Origin: Candidatus Nitrotoga sp. SPKER
GTDB lineage: Bacteria; Pseudomonadota; Gammaproteobacteria; Burkholderiales; Gallionellaceae
Direction: 5' to 3'
Length of the DNA: 64,000 nt
NCBI GenBank assembly: GCA_003402285.1
Contig: QFXG01000031.1
Location: 62,001 to 126,000 of the forward strand
Shown here one piece after another: positions 18,776 to 29,645 of the stretch. Each line of letters opens with the position of its first letter. Within the stretch, counting starts at the first letter, position 1. The notes under the pieces were generated by a model. It searched no databases. It saw only the letters and a program-made list of their open reading frames with translations, and was not told the origin of the DNA. A program made the position numbers and the translations under genes.

Positions 18776-21373
18776 ATGTCATTCGCCACCACACTCAAGC
18801 GCGCATTCTTTCACGAGCGATACAGCCGGCCGGACGCTTTGCCGCGTAGTCTTATCGAACGCTTCGTTGCCATGCCGCGACTGACTGGCATACTGCCCTA
18901 CGTCGGTTGGCTATCTGACGAATGCATGTTTGTCCTGGATCAAGGCGGATTTGGGGTAACTGAACAGTTTTCTATTGGTTTTGCTATTGAGATAGCACCT
19001 CAGACTGGTGCGACGGACGAGATGGAAAAGATACTGTCCAGCTTGTTCATTTCATGCCCGGCAGAAACGGGTATTCAGGTATCACTTTACGCCAGCCCCG
19101 ACATCAGTCGAACGCTGCAAGCCCAGACGGCGTTGATTAAAAACGAAGAGCTCATTGGTATTGCCGAGCGCCGCAACAGGTACTACCAGAGCGGCACAGG
19201 CAAGTCTCTGTTAGCAAGCAACACCTACCTGCTCAGGGATTTCAGATGTGTCATCTCTGTATCCCTGCCGCTTTCGCCGTTTGCACCAACAGAGGTAGAG
19301 GAAGCAATCAGGACGCGCGAGAGCATCCATGCAACGCTCAGGTCGGCCTACCTGGATGGGTTTGACTGGACACCGGATCACCTGCTGAATTTTGTGGGCG
19401 ACTTCTTCGATCACGAGCGGGTGTTCAATTCCGATGCGGATGCCCCCATTACTGATGTAAGGGACAAGCTGGTTGTGAAATACAACCCGGACCGAATAAT
19501 GCGCGAACAATTATCTAACCGTGAGATTGCATCATGCATCAGTGATGAAGGCATACGGTTTTGCAAGAGCGGCGGAAAAGAAACGGTCATGCAGCTTTTC
19601 TCCGTCAGAAACTACCCGAAGTACAGTCGATTAAATCACATGGGCAGCATGATCGGTGATCCTTATCAAACGGCTTTGTCCATGCCATGCACATTTTTAA
19701 TCACGATGGGCGCGATTGTGCAAGACCACGAATCAGCAAGAACCTACGCGCAAATGAAATCGGCTCGAGCTACGCAGAACGCATCCTCGTACATGGCAAG
19801 ATTTCAGCCAGACCTTCAAGATCGCAAGCGAGACTGGGATTCTGTGCTCAAGACCTTCGATGAAGGCAAGGGCACGGTGCGTATGTACCACCAAATCTGC
19901 CTGCTATCGTCTGTTGAAGACGCATCACGCTCTGAGCACGCGGTCAGGGCAGTATGGCGTGCGCGAGGATATGACATTTCGCGCGACTATTATCTGCAGC
20001 ATCAGGCATTCGCCTCATCGCTGCCGATGACGCTAGCCAGGCCGATGCAACAAGACCTCAATACATTTGGCCGGGTATATACCAAGACCCTCGACAACGC
20101 GGTGATGACATCGCCGTTGATCGCCGAATGGAAAGGCACAAAGACCCCGCTGATTACTCTGTTCGGGCGGCGCGGACAAATCATGGGGTTTGACCTGTTT
20201 GACAACACGGGGGGCAACTACAATTTTGCAGTGGCCGCGCTATCCGGGTCTGGCAAGTCCGTATTCGTGAATGAAATGGCGTATCGCTATCGTGCAGCCG
20301 GTTCCAAAGTCTGGATTATTGATGTGGGGCGCAGTTACAAAAACCTGTGCGAACTGATGGATGGCGAATTCATTGAATTTGCTGACGAGCGCCAAAACAC
20401 GCTGTGTCTTAACCCGTTCTCGATGGTCAGGGACATCAATAACGACATGGAAATGTTGCTCCCGCTACTTGCAGAAATGGCGAGTCCGCGCGAGCCGCTA
20501 AACAATTTTTGTTATACCGCGCTCGCGTCCGCCATCAAGCAAGTATGGGAAGAAAAAGGCGGTGACACCACCATCACGGACATCTACGACCTGCTGCGTA
20601 CCGGGAAAATAAATGATGCAGCCGATAGAGAGTCGGAGCTGATGCATATGGCCGTGGCTCTCGAACCATACACAAAATATGGCGTATATGCGAGTTACTT
20701 TGAGGGACGGGCAACGATTGAATTTACCAAGGACTTTATCGTTCTTGAGCTTGAGGAACTCAAAAGCAAAAAAGACCTTCAGGCGGTGGTAATGCAAATC
20801 ATCATGTATCGGATTACCCAGGAAATGTATCTGGATCGCTCCAGGCGCAAGATCGTGATTATTGATGAGGCGTGGGACTTGATGGGTAGTGGCAGCAGCG
20901 GGCATTTCATCGAAGCTGGATATCGTCGTGCAAGAAAATATGGTGGGGCATTCGGCACTATTACTCAAAGCGTTGATGACTACTACAAGACCGAGGCCAG
21001 CAAAGCGTCAATCAACAATGCGGACTGGCTGTTCTTGCTGCGGCAGAAGCCGGAAAACATAGATCGTCTGGGCAAAGAGGGAAAGCTCGTAATCGATGAA
21101 TGGATGAAACGCCAGCTCTCGTCTATTACCACCGACCACGGTAATTATTCAGAAATCTTTGTGCATAGCCCCATGGGTTCTGGAATTGGGCGCTTACTGC
21201 TTGATCCGTTCTCGATGATGCTGTTTTCCACGCGCGCCGAAGATTTCGAGCGAATAAAAGTGATGCGCGAGCAAAACGGCATGACGACCGAACAAGCTAT
21301 CGAGGTAATGCTTAATGAAAGAATTAAAAATGAGAGGCGCAAAGGAACGCGCGAGGACAGACGAAAAAGCTGA
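18776..21373 (+). CDS. traC: Type IV secretion ATPase TraC
   Basis: 865 residues, normal for F-type VirB4. Walker A is ALSGSGKSVF near residue 490 and Walker B IVIIDEAWDLM near residue 697. The N-terminal TraC domain (LPYVGWLSDECMFVLDQGGF) and the C-terminal TYPE IV signature FGTITQSVDDYY are both present. It powers pilus assembly on the inner face of the cytoplasmic membrane. It begins one base after traV. No truncation is visible. Confidence 0.97.
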   Translation: MSFATTLKRAFFHERYSRPDALPRSLIERFVAMPRLTGILPYVGWLSDECMFVLDQGGFGVTEQFSIGFAIEIAPQTGATDEMEKILSSLFISCPAETGIQVSLYASPDISRTLQAQTALIKNEELIGIAERRNRYYQSGTGKSLLASNTYLLRDFRCVISVSLPLSPFAPTEVEEAIRTRESIHATLRSAYLDGFDWTPDHLLNFVGDFFDHERVFNSDADAPITDVRDKLVVKYNPDRIMREQLSNREIASCISDEGIRFCKSGGKETVMQLFSVRNYPKYSRLNHMGSMIGDPYQTALSMPCTFLITMGAIVQDHESARTYAQMKSARATQNASSYMARFQPDLQDRKRDWDSVLKTFDEGKGTVRMYHQICLLSSVEDASRSEHAVRAVWRARGYDISRDYYLQHQAFASSLPMTLARPMQQDLNTFGRVYTKTLDNAVMTSPLIAEWKGTKTPLITLFGRRGQIMGFDLFDNTGGNYNFAVAALSGSGKSVFVNEMAYRYRAAGSKVWIIDVGRSYKNLCELMDGEFIEFADERQNTLCLNPFSMVRDINNDMEMLLPLLAEMASPREPLNNFCYTALASAIKQVWEEKGGDTTITDIYDLLRTGKINDAADRESELMHMAVALEPYTKYGVYASYFEGRATIEFTKDFIVLELEELKSKKDLQAVVMQIIMYRITQEMYLDRSRRKIVIIDEAWDLMGSGSSGHFIEAGYRRARKYGGAFGTITQSVDDYYKTEASKASINNADWLFLLRQKPENIDRLGKEGKLVIDEWMKRQLSSITTDHGNYSEIFVHSPMGSGIGRLLLDPFSMMLFSTRAEDFERIKVMREQNGMTTEQAIEVMLNERIKNERRKGTREDRRKS

Positions 21374-21411
21374 ACCAACCAGACCTGTAAATACTTTAAT
21401 CAGAGATCAAT

Positions 21412-21774
21412 ATGTCCACCTTCGCACATTTCGTCACCGGGGCTGTCGCGGCAGCATTCGCTATTGCGGTCGTGGCCGGATGGCAGCACTTTCACCCTGC
21501 ACCGATGATGGCGAAGGTGGACATTATCGGTATTGTCACCTCGCAACAAAAAATCCTGGCGGCGCAAATGAAGCCAGTCATGGATCAGAAAGCGCAAGCC
21601 GAGATCATCGAGTCAGCCTCGCGCTTCGGCAAAAATCTTGATGTTGCACTGACGCAGGTGGCGAGCGAGTGCAAATGCACCATCATCAATTCAGCCGCGA
21701 TTATCAAAGATTCACCCAGCACCACCTACGATTACACCCAGCGTGTTCGGGAACTCACCTTGAGTGACAAGTAA
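21412..21774 (+). CDS. trbI: TrbI-like F-type transfer protein
   Basis: 120 residues. An N-terminal hydrophobic segment (GAVAAAFAIAVVAGW) anchors a short periplasmic part (KVDIIGIVTSQQKILAAQMK) that fits the TrbI_Ftype family, which in F influences pilus retraction. It lies between traC and traF/H/G as expected for that system. A small family with low conservation, so the position carries part of the argument. Confidence 0.7.
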   Translation: MSTFAHFVTGAVAAAFAIAVVAGWQHFHPAPMMAKVDIIGIVTSQQKILAAQMKPVMDQKAQAEIIESASRFGKNLDVALTQVASECKCTIINSAAIIKDSPSTTYDYTQRVRELTLSDK

Positions 21775-21777
21775 ACC

Positions 21778-22599
21778 ATGCGCGCTGTGACAAATCTTGT
21801 TCTCGTCCTGACGACCGTACTGCTGCCCACAGCATCCTCGGCGTTGGAGGGGCGAGATTACCTGCCAGGCATGGAATACTCGTCAGTATGGTCGTGCCAT
21901 GGCCAAGAGAAATTCAACTGGTATTGTGAAGAAAAAGCCCGGTCATCCCAGAAGCCCAAAGAATCCGACAAGCAGACACAATCAGAAAAGTCCAAGGAGG
22001 AGATGGCTGTCGAGGAGCTGGAGAAGATACGCAAAGACCTTGATGCCAAACGTGCGCTCGCGGTGGTACATCCAACACCTGGCAATATTAAAGCGTACAT
22101 GGCGGCGCAGAAGGTTGAAATTGACCGCGCCAGCTTCTTCGCCGATGTCTGGCGCAGAGTGCTGTGGCAAAACGCCGAGCTGAACTATGAGCTTAAAAAT
22201 CCAATGAACAACTCCGCCATCAAGGTGGCGGCACGGGAGCGCAAGGTCAAGGAAACCAGAACCATGACCGATTTGGCCCGGGAGTGGGGGATATTTTTCT
22301 TCTTCCGTGGTGACTGTACTTATTGCAAGCACATGGTGCCAACACTGCAATGGATCACCCGGCAATACGACATGACGATCCTGCCTATCAGCCTGGACGG
22401 GGCAACCATTGAGGGATTGCCACCTTCAGTCAAAGACAACGGGCTATCCACCAAACTGGGGGTAGAGGCTGTTCCGCTCTTTGTTCTCGGCAATGTTAAA
22501 ACTCACAAAATGGTGATACTTGGTGCTGGTGTGCTGTCGTTACAGGATTTTGTGGAGCGGATTTACGTGCTGACACAGACCACACCGGGCGATCTCTAA
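21778..22599 (+). CDS. traF: Conjugal transfer thioredoxin-like protein TraF
   Basis: 273 residues with a signal peptide (LVLVLTTVLLPTASSA). A lysine-rich, coiled-coil-prone middle (about residues 55-85) precedes a thioredoxin-like domain with CTYCKH (Cys180, Cys183), so unlike F-plasmid TraF it keeps an intact CxxC. It acts in the periplasm in pilus assembly with TraH. Starts four bases after the trbI-like gene. Confidence 0.9.
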   Translation: MRAVTNLVLVLTTVLLPTASSALEGRDYLPGMEYSSVWSCHGQEKFNWYCEEKARSSQKPKESDKQTQSEKSKEEMAVEELEKIRKDLDAKRALAVVHPTPGNIKAYMAAQKVEIDRASFFADVWRRVLWQNAELNYELKNPMNNSAIKVAARERKVKETRTMTDLAREWGIFFFFRGDCTYCKHMVPTLQWITRQYDMTILPISLDGATIEGLPPSVKDNGLSTKLGVEAVPLFVLGNVKTHKMVILGAGVLSLQDFVERIYVLTQTTPGDL

Positions 22600-22611
22600 G
22601 AAGGATACAGC

Positions 22612-24036
22612 ATGCGCTACCGCAAATTATTCATCTCGGTTCTTGCCGCGACCTATCTCATTGCAGCGCCAGCAAACGCCAACGTGGGGACGGGAATGCA
22701 AAACTGGTTCGACAGTATGGGCGGGTACACCAATGCGACACCCCCATCGTCCTACAAGGGGCAAACCATGAATGGATACTCTGCCGGTGGTTTCTACGCC
22801 AGAACGCCGGTGAGAACCTATCAACTGGCACAAATCAGCCCACCGTCTCTCGACATCGGCTGCGGGGGTATTGATCTGCACGCGGGCTCATTCTCTTTCA
22901 TCAATAAAGCCGCGATAACCGCATTGTTCCAAAACATTGGTACCTCCATCAGCTATGCATTTCTGCTGGCCATCAAATCCTCCATGCCGGAAATGGCAAG
23001 CCTGTTCGAGTATTTGCAGGATGTCGCCAACAAGGTGAATGGGATGAACGTCAATGCCTGCAAAATGACAGAAGGCATTCCTTTTGTGCAAGGCGCTGAC
23101 TTGTCAAAAAACATGTCGGCAATGTTCAGCCATGTAGCAGGGTCAACCTCGAACATGTTCCCGGATTCGTTTGATTCATGGAAACAAACCAAGACCGATG
23201 CGACTGCCGCCGAAGCAGCAAAAGCCGCAGCGGCCGCCAGTGACCCCACCAAGGCGAATTACTTCAAACCAGGCAATGTGGTCTGGAAAGCCCTGCAAAA
23301 TGTAAGCGGTATCGACGATGAAGACAAACGGCTCATCATGAGCATTACAGGTACGATCATCATTACACCGGCTGTACCCGGTGGTACCAATGGCGGTAGT
23401 CAGCCAACATGGCATTACACACAGCCCACCAGTATTCGCGTGGAAGATTTTATTGGGGACGACCCGTCAACCGCTTCCACCGGGGTAGATGTTTTTGTGT
23501 GCGACACCACAACGGATTGTCTCAATCCAACCGTCCCCGCGATCAAGGTCTCCATCACGCCATTTGTAAAAAAGGTCAGCACATCCATCGACGCGCTGCG
23601 CACCGGCATCACGACCCGCGCTACGCAAAACATCAATGACTTCAGAATTGTGGATGCTTCATCGGTGCCGGTGTGGAAGCTGATCACTACCGCCACAGCG
23701 ACCAATCAGCCGCAGATAGTCGACTTGTACAAACGTCTGATCGCTGTCGATATCGCCTATTCCTATTTCAACGGACTCATCAGGATGGCCAGCCAATCGC
23801 TTGCCAACGCTGAAAGCGGCGCTGTCCCACCGGATGTCCAGACGGCGATTGCTCAATTGCACACAAGGTTAAGCAATCTGTCGGCACTCGTGCAAACCAT
23901 GCGCATCGCTGAATACAATAAAACATCTGGCGAGGCCAACCTGCAAAGACAGATACAACTGATGCACCAGGCAATGGTTGCCGGCATCCCGGCACAAGCA
24001 TTCACTTCGATGACCGTCTTTGGGAGTGAGCGGTGA
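22612..24036 (+). CDS. traH: Conjugative pilus assembly protein TraH
   Basis: 474 residues with signal peptide (LAATYLIAAPANA). TraH family features: MQNWFDSMGGYTNATPPSSY at the mature N-terminus, GGFYARTPVRTYQLAQI, IGCGGIDLHAGSFSFI, all recognisable blocks, and a helical C-terminus. TraH is a periplasmic/outer-membrane-associated factor needed for pilus extension. The traG start overlaps its stop by four bases. Confidence 0.95.
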   Translation: MRYRKLFISVLAATYLIAAPANANVGTGMQNWFDSMGGYTNATPPSSYKGQTMNGYSAGGFYARTPVRTYQLAQISPPSLDIGCGGIDLHAGSFSFINKAAITALFQNIGTSISYAFLLAIKSSMPEMASLFEYLQDVANKVNGMNVNACKMTEGIPFVQGADLSKNMSAMFSHVAGSTSNMFPDSFDSWKQTKTDATAAEAAKAAAAASDPTKANYFKPGNVVWKALQNVSGIDDEDKRLIMSITGTIIITPAVPGGTNGGSQPTWHYTQPTSIRVEDFIGDDPSTASTGVDVFVCDTTTDCLNPTVPAIKVSITPFVKKVSTSIDALRTGITTRATQNINDFRIVDASSVPVWKLITTATATNQPQIVDLYKRLIAVDIAYSYFNGLIRMASQSLANAESGAVPPDVQTAIAQLHTRLSNLSALVQTMRIAEYNKTSGEANLQRQIQLMHQAMVAGIPAQAFTSMTVFGSER

Positions 24037-27000
24037 TATTTGAAGTTTTTTCATATTGGAATATCAGAGAGCTGGAACTGGTTTTCAACGCAGTGGCCGC
24101 AATTGTGGGTAGCGGCGATTATCTTGGCCTGCTGAGAACGCTCGCGCTGGTCGGGATGCTCGCAATGGCCATGGCTGTGCTTGCCGGATTTAGTCAGCTG
24201 CCGGATTTTGGGCGCTGGGTCATCATGCTTGCCCTGTTCAACGCCATGTTGCTGGTTCCGAAGGTCAACGTGGTGATAACCGACCGAACCGGCACTCAGC
24301 CATCGGTTACCGTTGCCAACGTGCCTATTGGCCTCGCCGCTTTTGCGCACTCGATCAGTCACATCGGCGACTGGCTGACACGTTCATTCGAGACGACTTT
24401 TTCGCTGCCCGGAGATATTCAGTTCCGCACCAACGGCACACTTTTTGGCCATCGTGTGCAGCAGGAGGTGTTGCACACCAAGTTCGACAACTCGATCCTG
24501 ACCGGCAATCTGCTGGAGTTCTACCGCGAATGCGTCATACCGGAATACTCGACCGGGTTTGTCGTCGCATCAGACCTGGCAAAATCGAACGACATCTGGA
24601 CATACCTCAGCGGCAAGACCAATCCGGGCAGGCTCGTCACAATCCGCACTATTCCCGGCGTGCCGGTTCCAACTGCCACAGACGCTTATGGGTGCGATGT
24701 CGCCTATACCTATCTGACCGCGCAAATTGTTGCAGTCAACACCCAGCAGATGAATACGCTGGGCAGACGGCTTTATCCGGGACTACCGACAGCCGCAGCC
24801 AATGCGGCAGTTCAGGGGGCGATCCAGACATCAACCAACTACATGCTAGGCGTTTCCACAACGGCTCTGAATGCGACCAAACAAGCCGCCATGAGCAACT
24901 TCATGATTGATGCGCAGTACATGCTGCCAGCGCAACTCGGTGATGCCGCATCCGCTTCAGCCAATCTCGGTCAGGCGCAAGCCATACGCTCCACCTCCGA
25001 GAGCTACAAGATGATGGCAAAGATGGCAGAAAGCACCATGCCTAAAGTCAAGAATATCGTTGAGATCGTGCAGTATTCGGTTTTCCCGATCATCCTGTTG
25101 CTGGTATTGCTGGCCGGACATAAAGGCGGGCTGGTGTTGAAGGCTTATGTGATGAGCCTCGTGTGGGTGCAATTGTGGCCACCGCTGTATGCCGTCATGC
25201 ATCTTGTGATGACGATGCACGCCCAAGACCTGGCTGCAATGACCGGCGGACTTGGTTTGTCCATGTCGCAATACAGCCTGGTGAACAATGCCTACATCAG
25301 CGATGAAGCCATTGCGGGCATGATCTCGGCGATCGCAATACCCGCCATCGCGGCGGCAATCGTGAAGGGCGGGGACGTGGGTGCACAGGCGATTGCCGGG
25401 ATGGTATCGCCTGCGCGCGAATCGGAAAGAATTGCCTCCGGTATGTCCTCAGGGAATTTGCAAATGGGCAACGCCTCACTGGGCAATCAGTCGTTCGATA
25501 CGATGAGCGGACTGCAACACAACACCCGGCCCACGATACGACAAGGTGGATTCGAGAGCACCGCACAGGATGGCGTGAAGCGGTTTACGGGTACAGACGC
25601 GAACGGTAATGCAATGCAGATCAATGATGCGTCTGGCGCGGTACATACCCTGCCGACAAAGATCAACCTTGGCAGCAAAGCGTCAGGCGCACTGCAAACT
25701 GCCTCCGAAAACTCGGAAAGAACCGCCTTCACCGAATCTGTCGCAGCGCGGGAGGCAATGACCTCGGCGCTAAGTCAAACAGCCTCGTTCGAGAAAGGTC
25801 ACGGAAAGAGTGCAGCTGCCGGACAACAGGACATGACCAGCTCACAAGCGTCATTCCTTCAGTCTTATAACGAGGCCCAGAAAATCGCCCATAACTACGC
25901 ATCAGGGCACGGCTTATCCCAAAAGCAAGAGGCAGAGTTGCTCGCATCAGCAGGCGCAGAGGCAAGCGGCGGGATCAACATCCTTGGCAACGGAGCAACC
26001 GTAAGCACGGGGGCGACAGCCAAGGGCAAGAGCAGCGCTGGAACGACGCAAATGCAAAATGTCGCGCACCAGCTCGCCCAGGACAAAGGATTCACGAATG
26101 CCATTTCGACCATGCGGAACGCCGCTCATCAAGACACATTCACTCAAGGCGAAGAGAAAACGGCAAAAGCTGCACAGGGGATCAGAAGCAGCTTCGATCA
26201 AGCAAAGTCCCACGATGAATCAGCCCAAGCCGCCCATGAAAAATCACTCACCTTCAAAGAGGCGGCTTCGCGCACCAAAGAGATGGCTGGCAGTTTCGAT
26301 GCAAACTATACCAATGAATTCGTGGGGTGGATGCAAACGCAATCCGACCGTACCGGGCATCGCTACACAGTGGATGATGTCACCGATATGGCACTGCATG
26401 ATAAAGGCGTGCTGGAGCAATACGCGGATCGATTTGTGAGTGAGCAGCTTGTGCCCAAGATAGATCAGGCAATCGAAAAGCCGACAAACAACGTGGCTGG
26501 GGGATACGAACAAAACAAAGCAGCCGTGCCGGGAACTGAGGCCATTAGCCATTCCCACAATCGGAACGATGCACGGGTAATGGGCGCAGCAAGAAGCGCA
26601 GGGGTTGACCCCAATACAGCACCAGTCAACCACGTTGCAGGACAGGTGCAGAGAATGACCGGACTGGCTAATGACAGAATCAAAGCGGGGCGGGGTGCCG
26701 TTACCGAAGAAGGCAAGCCTTTGGAGCAAGATGCAACCAAATTCACCGACCCAGCCCGGCAAAACAACATGAGTTTGGCAACGCAGAATGCCACAGCCTC
26801 CGTCATGCCAGCGGGCACGATGTCACTACTAAAGAAAGCCGGGTTAGTCAGTGATGAGGCCGGTGTGGCGAAACCTGTTGCCGAAGGTTACAAGGGTTCG
26901 ACCACTGATGCCATTGTGGATACGGCACTTGATGTTGGGTTGACGGTTGGGGGAGGGGCAGCCGGTAGGTTTGTTGGAAGCACCGCTGGAAAAATTCTAG

Positions 27001-27383
27001 GGGAGTCCGCAGGTAAAGCCGCAGAAGGCAAAATCCTTGCCAATGCGGCAAAGGTAGAAGAGCGCGGCCTGGCAGCGGGTAAAATTGAGACTCATGCAGC
27101 AGCGGACACAAGAAGAGCGGCTGAGCGAGAATCGGCCAGAAAGGCCGGAGTCAACCGCGAGGCCGAGGTAAATGCAACCCATGCTGTGGCGGGAACGGTA
27201 GTTGGCGCGGTCGCAACCAATCAAACCGTTAATCACTTAGGTCACGAAGGCCCGGTCATTCCTGCACAGCCCGCAATAGATGGCGTGCAATCTGCAATAG
27301 AGACCGTCAAAGAAGGGGTAAGCAAAGCAAACGACATTGGCAATCAGATTGGAGATAAAGCGAAGCAGGTATTTAAGGATTAA
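24033..27383 (+). CDS. traG: Mating-pair stabilisation/entry exclusion protein TraG
   Basis: 1116 residues, starting at a GTG inside the traH stop. The N-terminal ~470 residues are the membrane TraG_N domain with several segments (LLRTLALVGMLAMAMAVLAG, ILLLVLLAGHKGGLVLKAY, LSMSQYSLVNNAYISD). The long hydrophilic C-terminal part is rich in Ala, Gln and Ser, matching the periplasmic/translocated domain that mediates mating-pair stabilisation and exclusion. It is the last gene of the first transfer block; cargo begins right after. The C-terminal 250 residues have an unusual repetitive alanine pattern (GEAGK/AAEGK). Confidence 0.92.
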   Translation: MIFEVFSYWNIRELELVFNAVAAIVGSGDYLGLLRTLALVGMLAMAMAVLAGFSQLPDFGRWVIMLALFNAMLLVPKVNVVITDRTGTQPSVTVANVPIGLAAFAHSISHIGDWLTRSFETTFSLPGDIQFRTNGTLFGHRVQQEVLHTKFDNSILTGNLLEFYRECVIPEYSTGFVVASDLAKSNDIWTYLSGKTNPGRLVTIRTIPGVPVPTATDAYGCDVAYTYLTAQIVAVNTQQMNTLGRRLYPGLPTAAANAAVQGAIQTSTNYMLGVSTTALNATKQAAMSNFMIDAQYMLPAQLGDAASASANLGQAQAIRSTSESYKMMAKMAESTMPKVKNIVEIVQYSVFPIILLLVLLAGHKGGLVLKAYVMSLVWVQLWPPLYAVMHLVMTMHAQDLAAMTGGLGLSMSQYSLVNNAYISDEAIAGMISAIAIPAIAAAIVKGGDVGAQAIAGMVSPARESERIASGMSSGNLQMGNASLGNQSFDTMSGLQHNTRPTIRQGGFESTAQDGVKRFTGTDANGNAMQINDASGAVHTLPTKINLGSKASGALQTASENSERTAFTESVAAREAMTSALSQTASFEKGHGKSAAAGQQDMTSSQASFLQSYNEAQKIAHNYASGHGLSQKQEAELLASAGAEASGGINILGNGATVSTGATAKGKSSAGTTQMQNVAHQLAQDKGFTNAISTMRNAAHQDTFTQGEEKTAKAAQGIRSSFDQAKSHDESAQAAHEKSLTFKEAASRTKEMAGSFDANYTNEFVGWMQTQSDRTGHRYTVDDVTDMALHDKGVLEQYADRFVSEQLVPKIDQAIEKPTNNVAGGYEQNKAAVPGTEAISHSHNRNDARVMGAARSAGVDPNTAPVNHVAGQVQRMTGLANDRIKAGRGAVTEEGKPLEQDATKFTDPARQNNMSLATQNATASVMPAGTMSLLKKAGLVSDEAGVAKPVAEGYKGSTTDAIVDTALDVGLTVGGGAAGRFVGSTAGKILGESAGKAAEGKILANAAKVEERGLAAGKIETHAAADTRRAAERESARKAGVNREAEVNATHAVAGTVVGAVATNQTVNHLGHEGPVIPAQPAIDGVQSAIETVKEGVSKANDIGNQIGDKAKQVFKD

Positions 27384-27420
27384 AGTGTATTAGCTCAGAC
27401 TTTATCTGACACAGTTTGCC

Positions 27421-27510
27421 GAGCCTGTCAGAATTTTTGTGTGAAGAAAGTCATACGACGATAATGAGTTTCAATCGAAAGGACTCGTATGACGATGACG
27501 AGGTTATTGA
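27421..27510. mobile_element. Possible insertion-sequence end (IS256-like) remnant
   Basis: Just after traG, gagcctgtcagaatttttgt resembles an IS256-type terminal repeat, followed by a short leader, an ATG (27489) and a reading frame that ends after about 33 codons. It looks like one end of an insertion sequence whose transposase has been deleted. This marks the junction between tra genes and cargo. No second end was found, so the call is tentative. Confidence 0.3.
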
Positions 27511-27519
27511 CTTCTGCTG

Positions 27520-27753
27520 CTACCCCAAAATCTCAGCTTGCTTTGTTTTACGCTTCCCGATACCGGCCATTGGCAAAGTGGCATTAACGAACCAACTATT
27601 CGGCTTGCGCCAAACCAGTCGTTCACGGCTCTGTAAATCACCCCGTTTTAACAGCTCCTCGAATTCATCCGCCGGTAAACTACGTATTCTTAGGCCAGAT
27701 AACAGGATATCAATTTCTTCATTTGGTATTGTCTGGCACGAACTTGAGCACAT
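27520..27753 (-). CDS. Short hypothetical ORF behind msrB
   Basis: 77 residues from an ATG that overlaps the msrB 3' end by 35 bases in another frame. It is soluble and charged ([20 protein letters not shown]) and ends in a basic tail. No domain is recognised. The segment may be a fragment of a larger gene cut by the neighbouring recombination scar. Listed because the frame is open and follows msrB tightly. Confidence 0.3.
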   Translation of the reverse strand: MCSSSCQTIPNEEIDILLSGLRIRSLPADEFEELLKRGDLQSRERLVWRKPNSWFVNATLPMAGIGKRKTKQAEILG

Positions 27754-28078
27754 TGCCGTTGATGCAGTAACGCTTGTGGGTAGGCGGAGGCCCATCGTCA
27801 AAAACATGTCCCAAATGGATGCCGGAACTGGCGCTCCTCACCTCGACTCGCCGCATGCCGTGTGCGACATCGACATGCTCGGTGATCGCCCCCTTGACCG
27901 GATTGAAGAAGCTTGGCCAGCCAGTGCCGCTGTCGAACTTTGTGTCGCTTCGAAACAACGCCGCGCCGGTGACCGGGTCGACAAATGTGCCAGAACGTTT
28001 TTCATCGAGATGCGAGCCGGTGAAGGGGCGTTCGGTGCCGCTTTCAAACGCAATTTTCTTCTGTTCGGGCGTCAGCAA
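27719..28078 (-). CDS. msrB: Peptide-methionine (R)-S-oxide reductase
   Basis: 119 residues. MsrB reduces the R epimer of methionine sulfoxide in oxidised proteins. Signature blocks: [30 protein letters not shown], and [12 protein letters not shown] with the catalytic Cys105. The two CxxC zinc pairs of many MsrBs are absent ([18 protein letters not shown] instead), so it is the zinc-free form. The first possible start is a TTG 35 bases inside the upstream thioredoxin-like gene; no ATG exists, so either TTG is used or the two genes were once fused. Context with chlorite dismutase and a SigF/NrsF pair points to repair after hypochlorite damage. Confidence 0.92.
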   Translation of the reverse strand: MLTPEQKKIAFESGTERPFTGSHLDEKRSGTFVDPVTGAALFRSDTKFDSGTGWPSFFNPVKGAITEHVDVAHGMRRVEVRSASSGIHLGHVFDDGPPPTHKRYCINGNVLKFVPDNTK

Positions 28079-28499
28079 CTTGGTAGCCCAGCCATTTCCA
28101 GAAGCGCAACTGGTCGCCGCTGTAACCGGTAAACCGAGACACTTCGCGCCCCTTTTCGAAGAGAACGATGGTCGGCGTGGCGAACAGAATTTTTCCCAGT
28201 TTCCAATCGGAGGGAGGGCTTGTGCTTAAGGTGCGGGTAACCACAATGTCGCCTTGCCAGTGACCGAGGACTTCCGACTCGAATTGCTTGCAATACGCGC
28301 AGTCGGCGGCTTCGAATACGATCAACTGGCGTTGAAAATTAAGCGCATTGGCATCCAAAGGCCGCTCCTTCGTGCCGTCTGGAATCCCCACAGCTTGTGT
28401 GGTTGTGACGAACAACATAAACAAGAGAACTCTCTGAAGTGCCCGCCAAATAATAGTACCAATCCCGTCCACAGGAGCATCAAAGACCCATTTATCCAT
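28044..28499 (-). CDS. Membrane-anchored or exported thioredoxin-like protein
   Basis: About 151 residues from the ATG at 28499 (gagg Shine-Dalgarno); an ATG at 28568 is an alternative. A hydrophobic N-terminal segment ([20 protein letters not shown]) exports or anchors it. The thioredoxin fold has the redox pair [12 protein letters not shown] (Cys67, Cys70) and the cis-Pro region [18 protein letters not shown]. It overlaps msrB by 35 bases and is the obvious electron donor for it, though MsrB itself has no export signal of its own unless fused in frame. It would act in the periplasm. Confidence 0.82.
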   Translation of the reverse strand: MDKWVFDAPVDGIGTIIWRALQRVLLFMLFVTTTQAVGIPDGTKERPLDANALNFQRQLIVFEAADCAYCKQFESEVLGHWQGDIVVTRTLSTSPPSDWKLGKILFATPTIVLFEKGREVSRFTGYSGDQLRFWKWLGYQVADARTEENCV

Positions 28500-28635
28500 A
28501 ATCAGCACCTCGCCAAAATACGTTTTGATAAAGCCTCCGACACGCAACGGAACTTCAAGTTTCTCCATAGTGGTCGCGGTTCTACAAATCACCCCGAGCC
28601 CATCAAACTTTTATCCTACATTGGCTTTGAATGGT

Positions 28636-29517
<882 letters not shown>

Positions 29518-29570
29518 CTATTTAAATGGATAAATGGCGTCATCGCAAATGACCCGGTATCGTAAAATGA

Positions 29571-29593
29571 TCAGCACGAGTGTCTCGTGCTGA
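29571..29593. promoter_or_regulatory. Perfect palindrome between cld and the ECF sigma gene
   Basis: TCAGCACGAG and CTCGTGCTGA form a perfect 10-base inverted repeat with a 3-base centre (TGT). It lies in the divergent intergenic region, 53 bases before the sigma-factor start and 117 before the cld start. No long T-run follows on either side, so a regulator-binding site or mRNA hairpin fits better than a terminator. Confidence 0.65.
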
Positions 29594-29645
29594 TACATTC
29601 GGATTTGCCAGAAAAATAGTTACATAAATAATTCGCGTAACTCGG

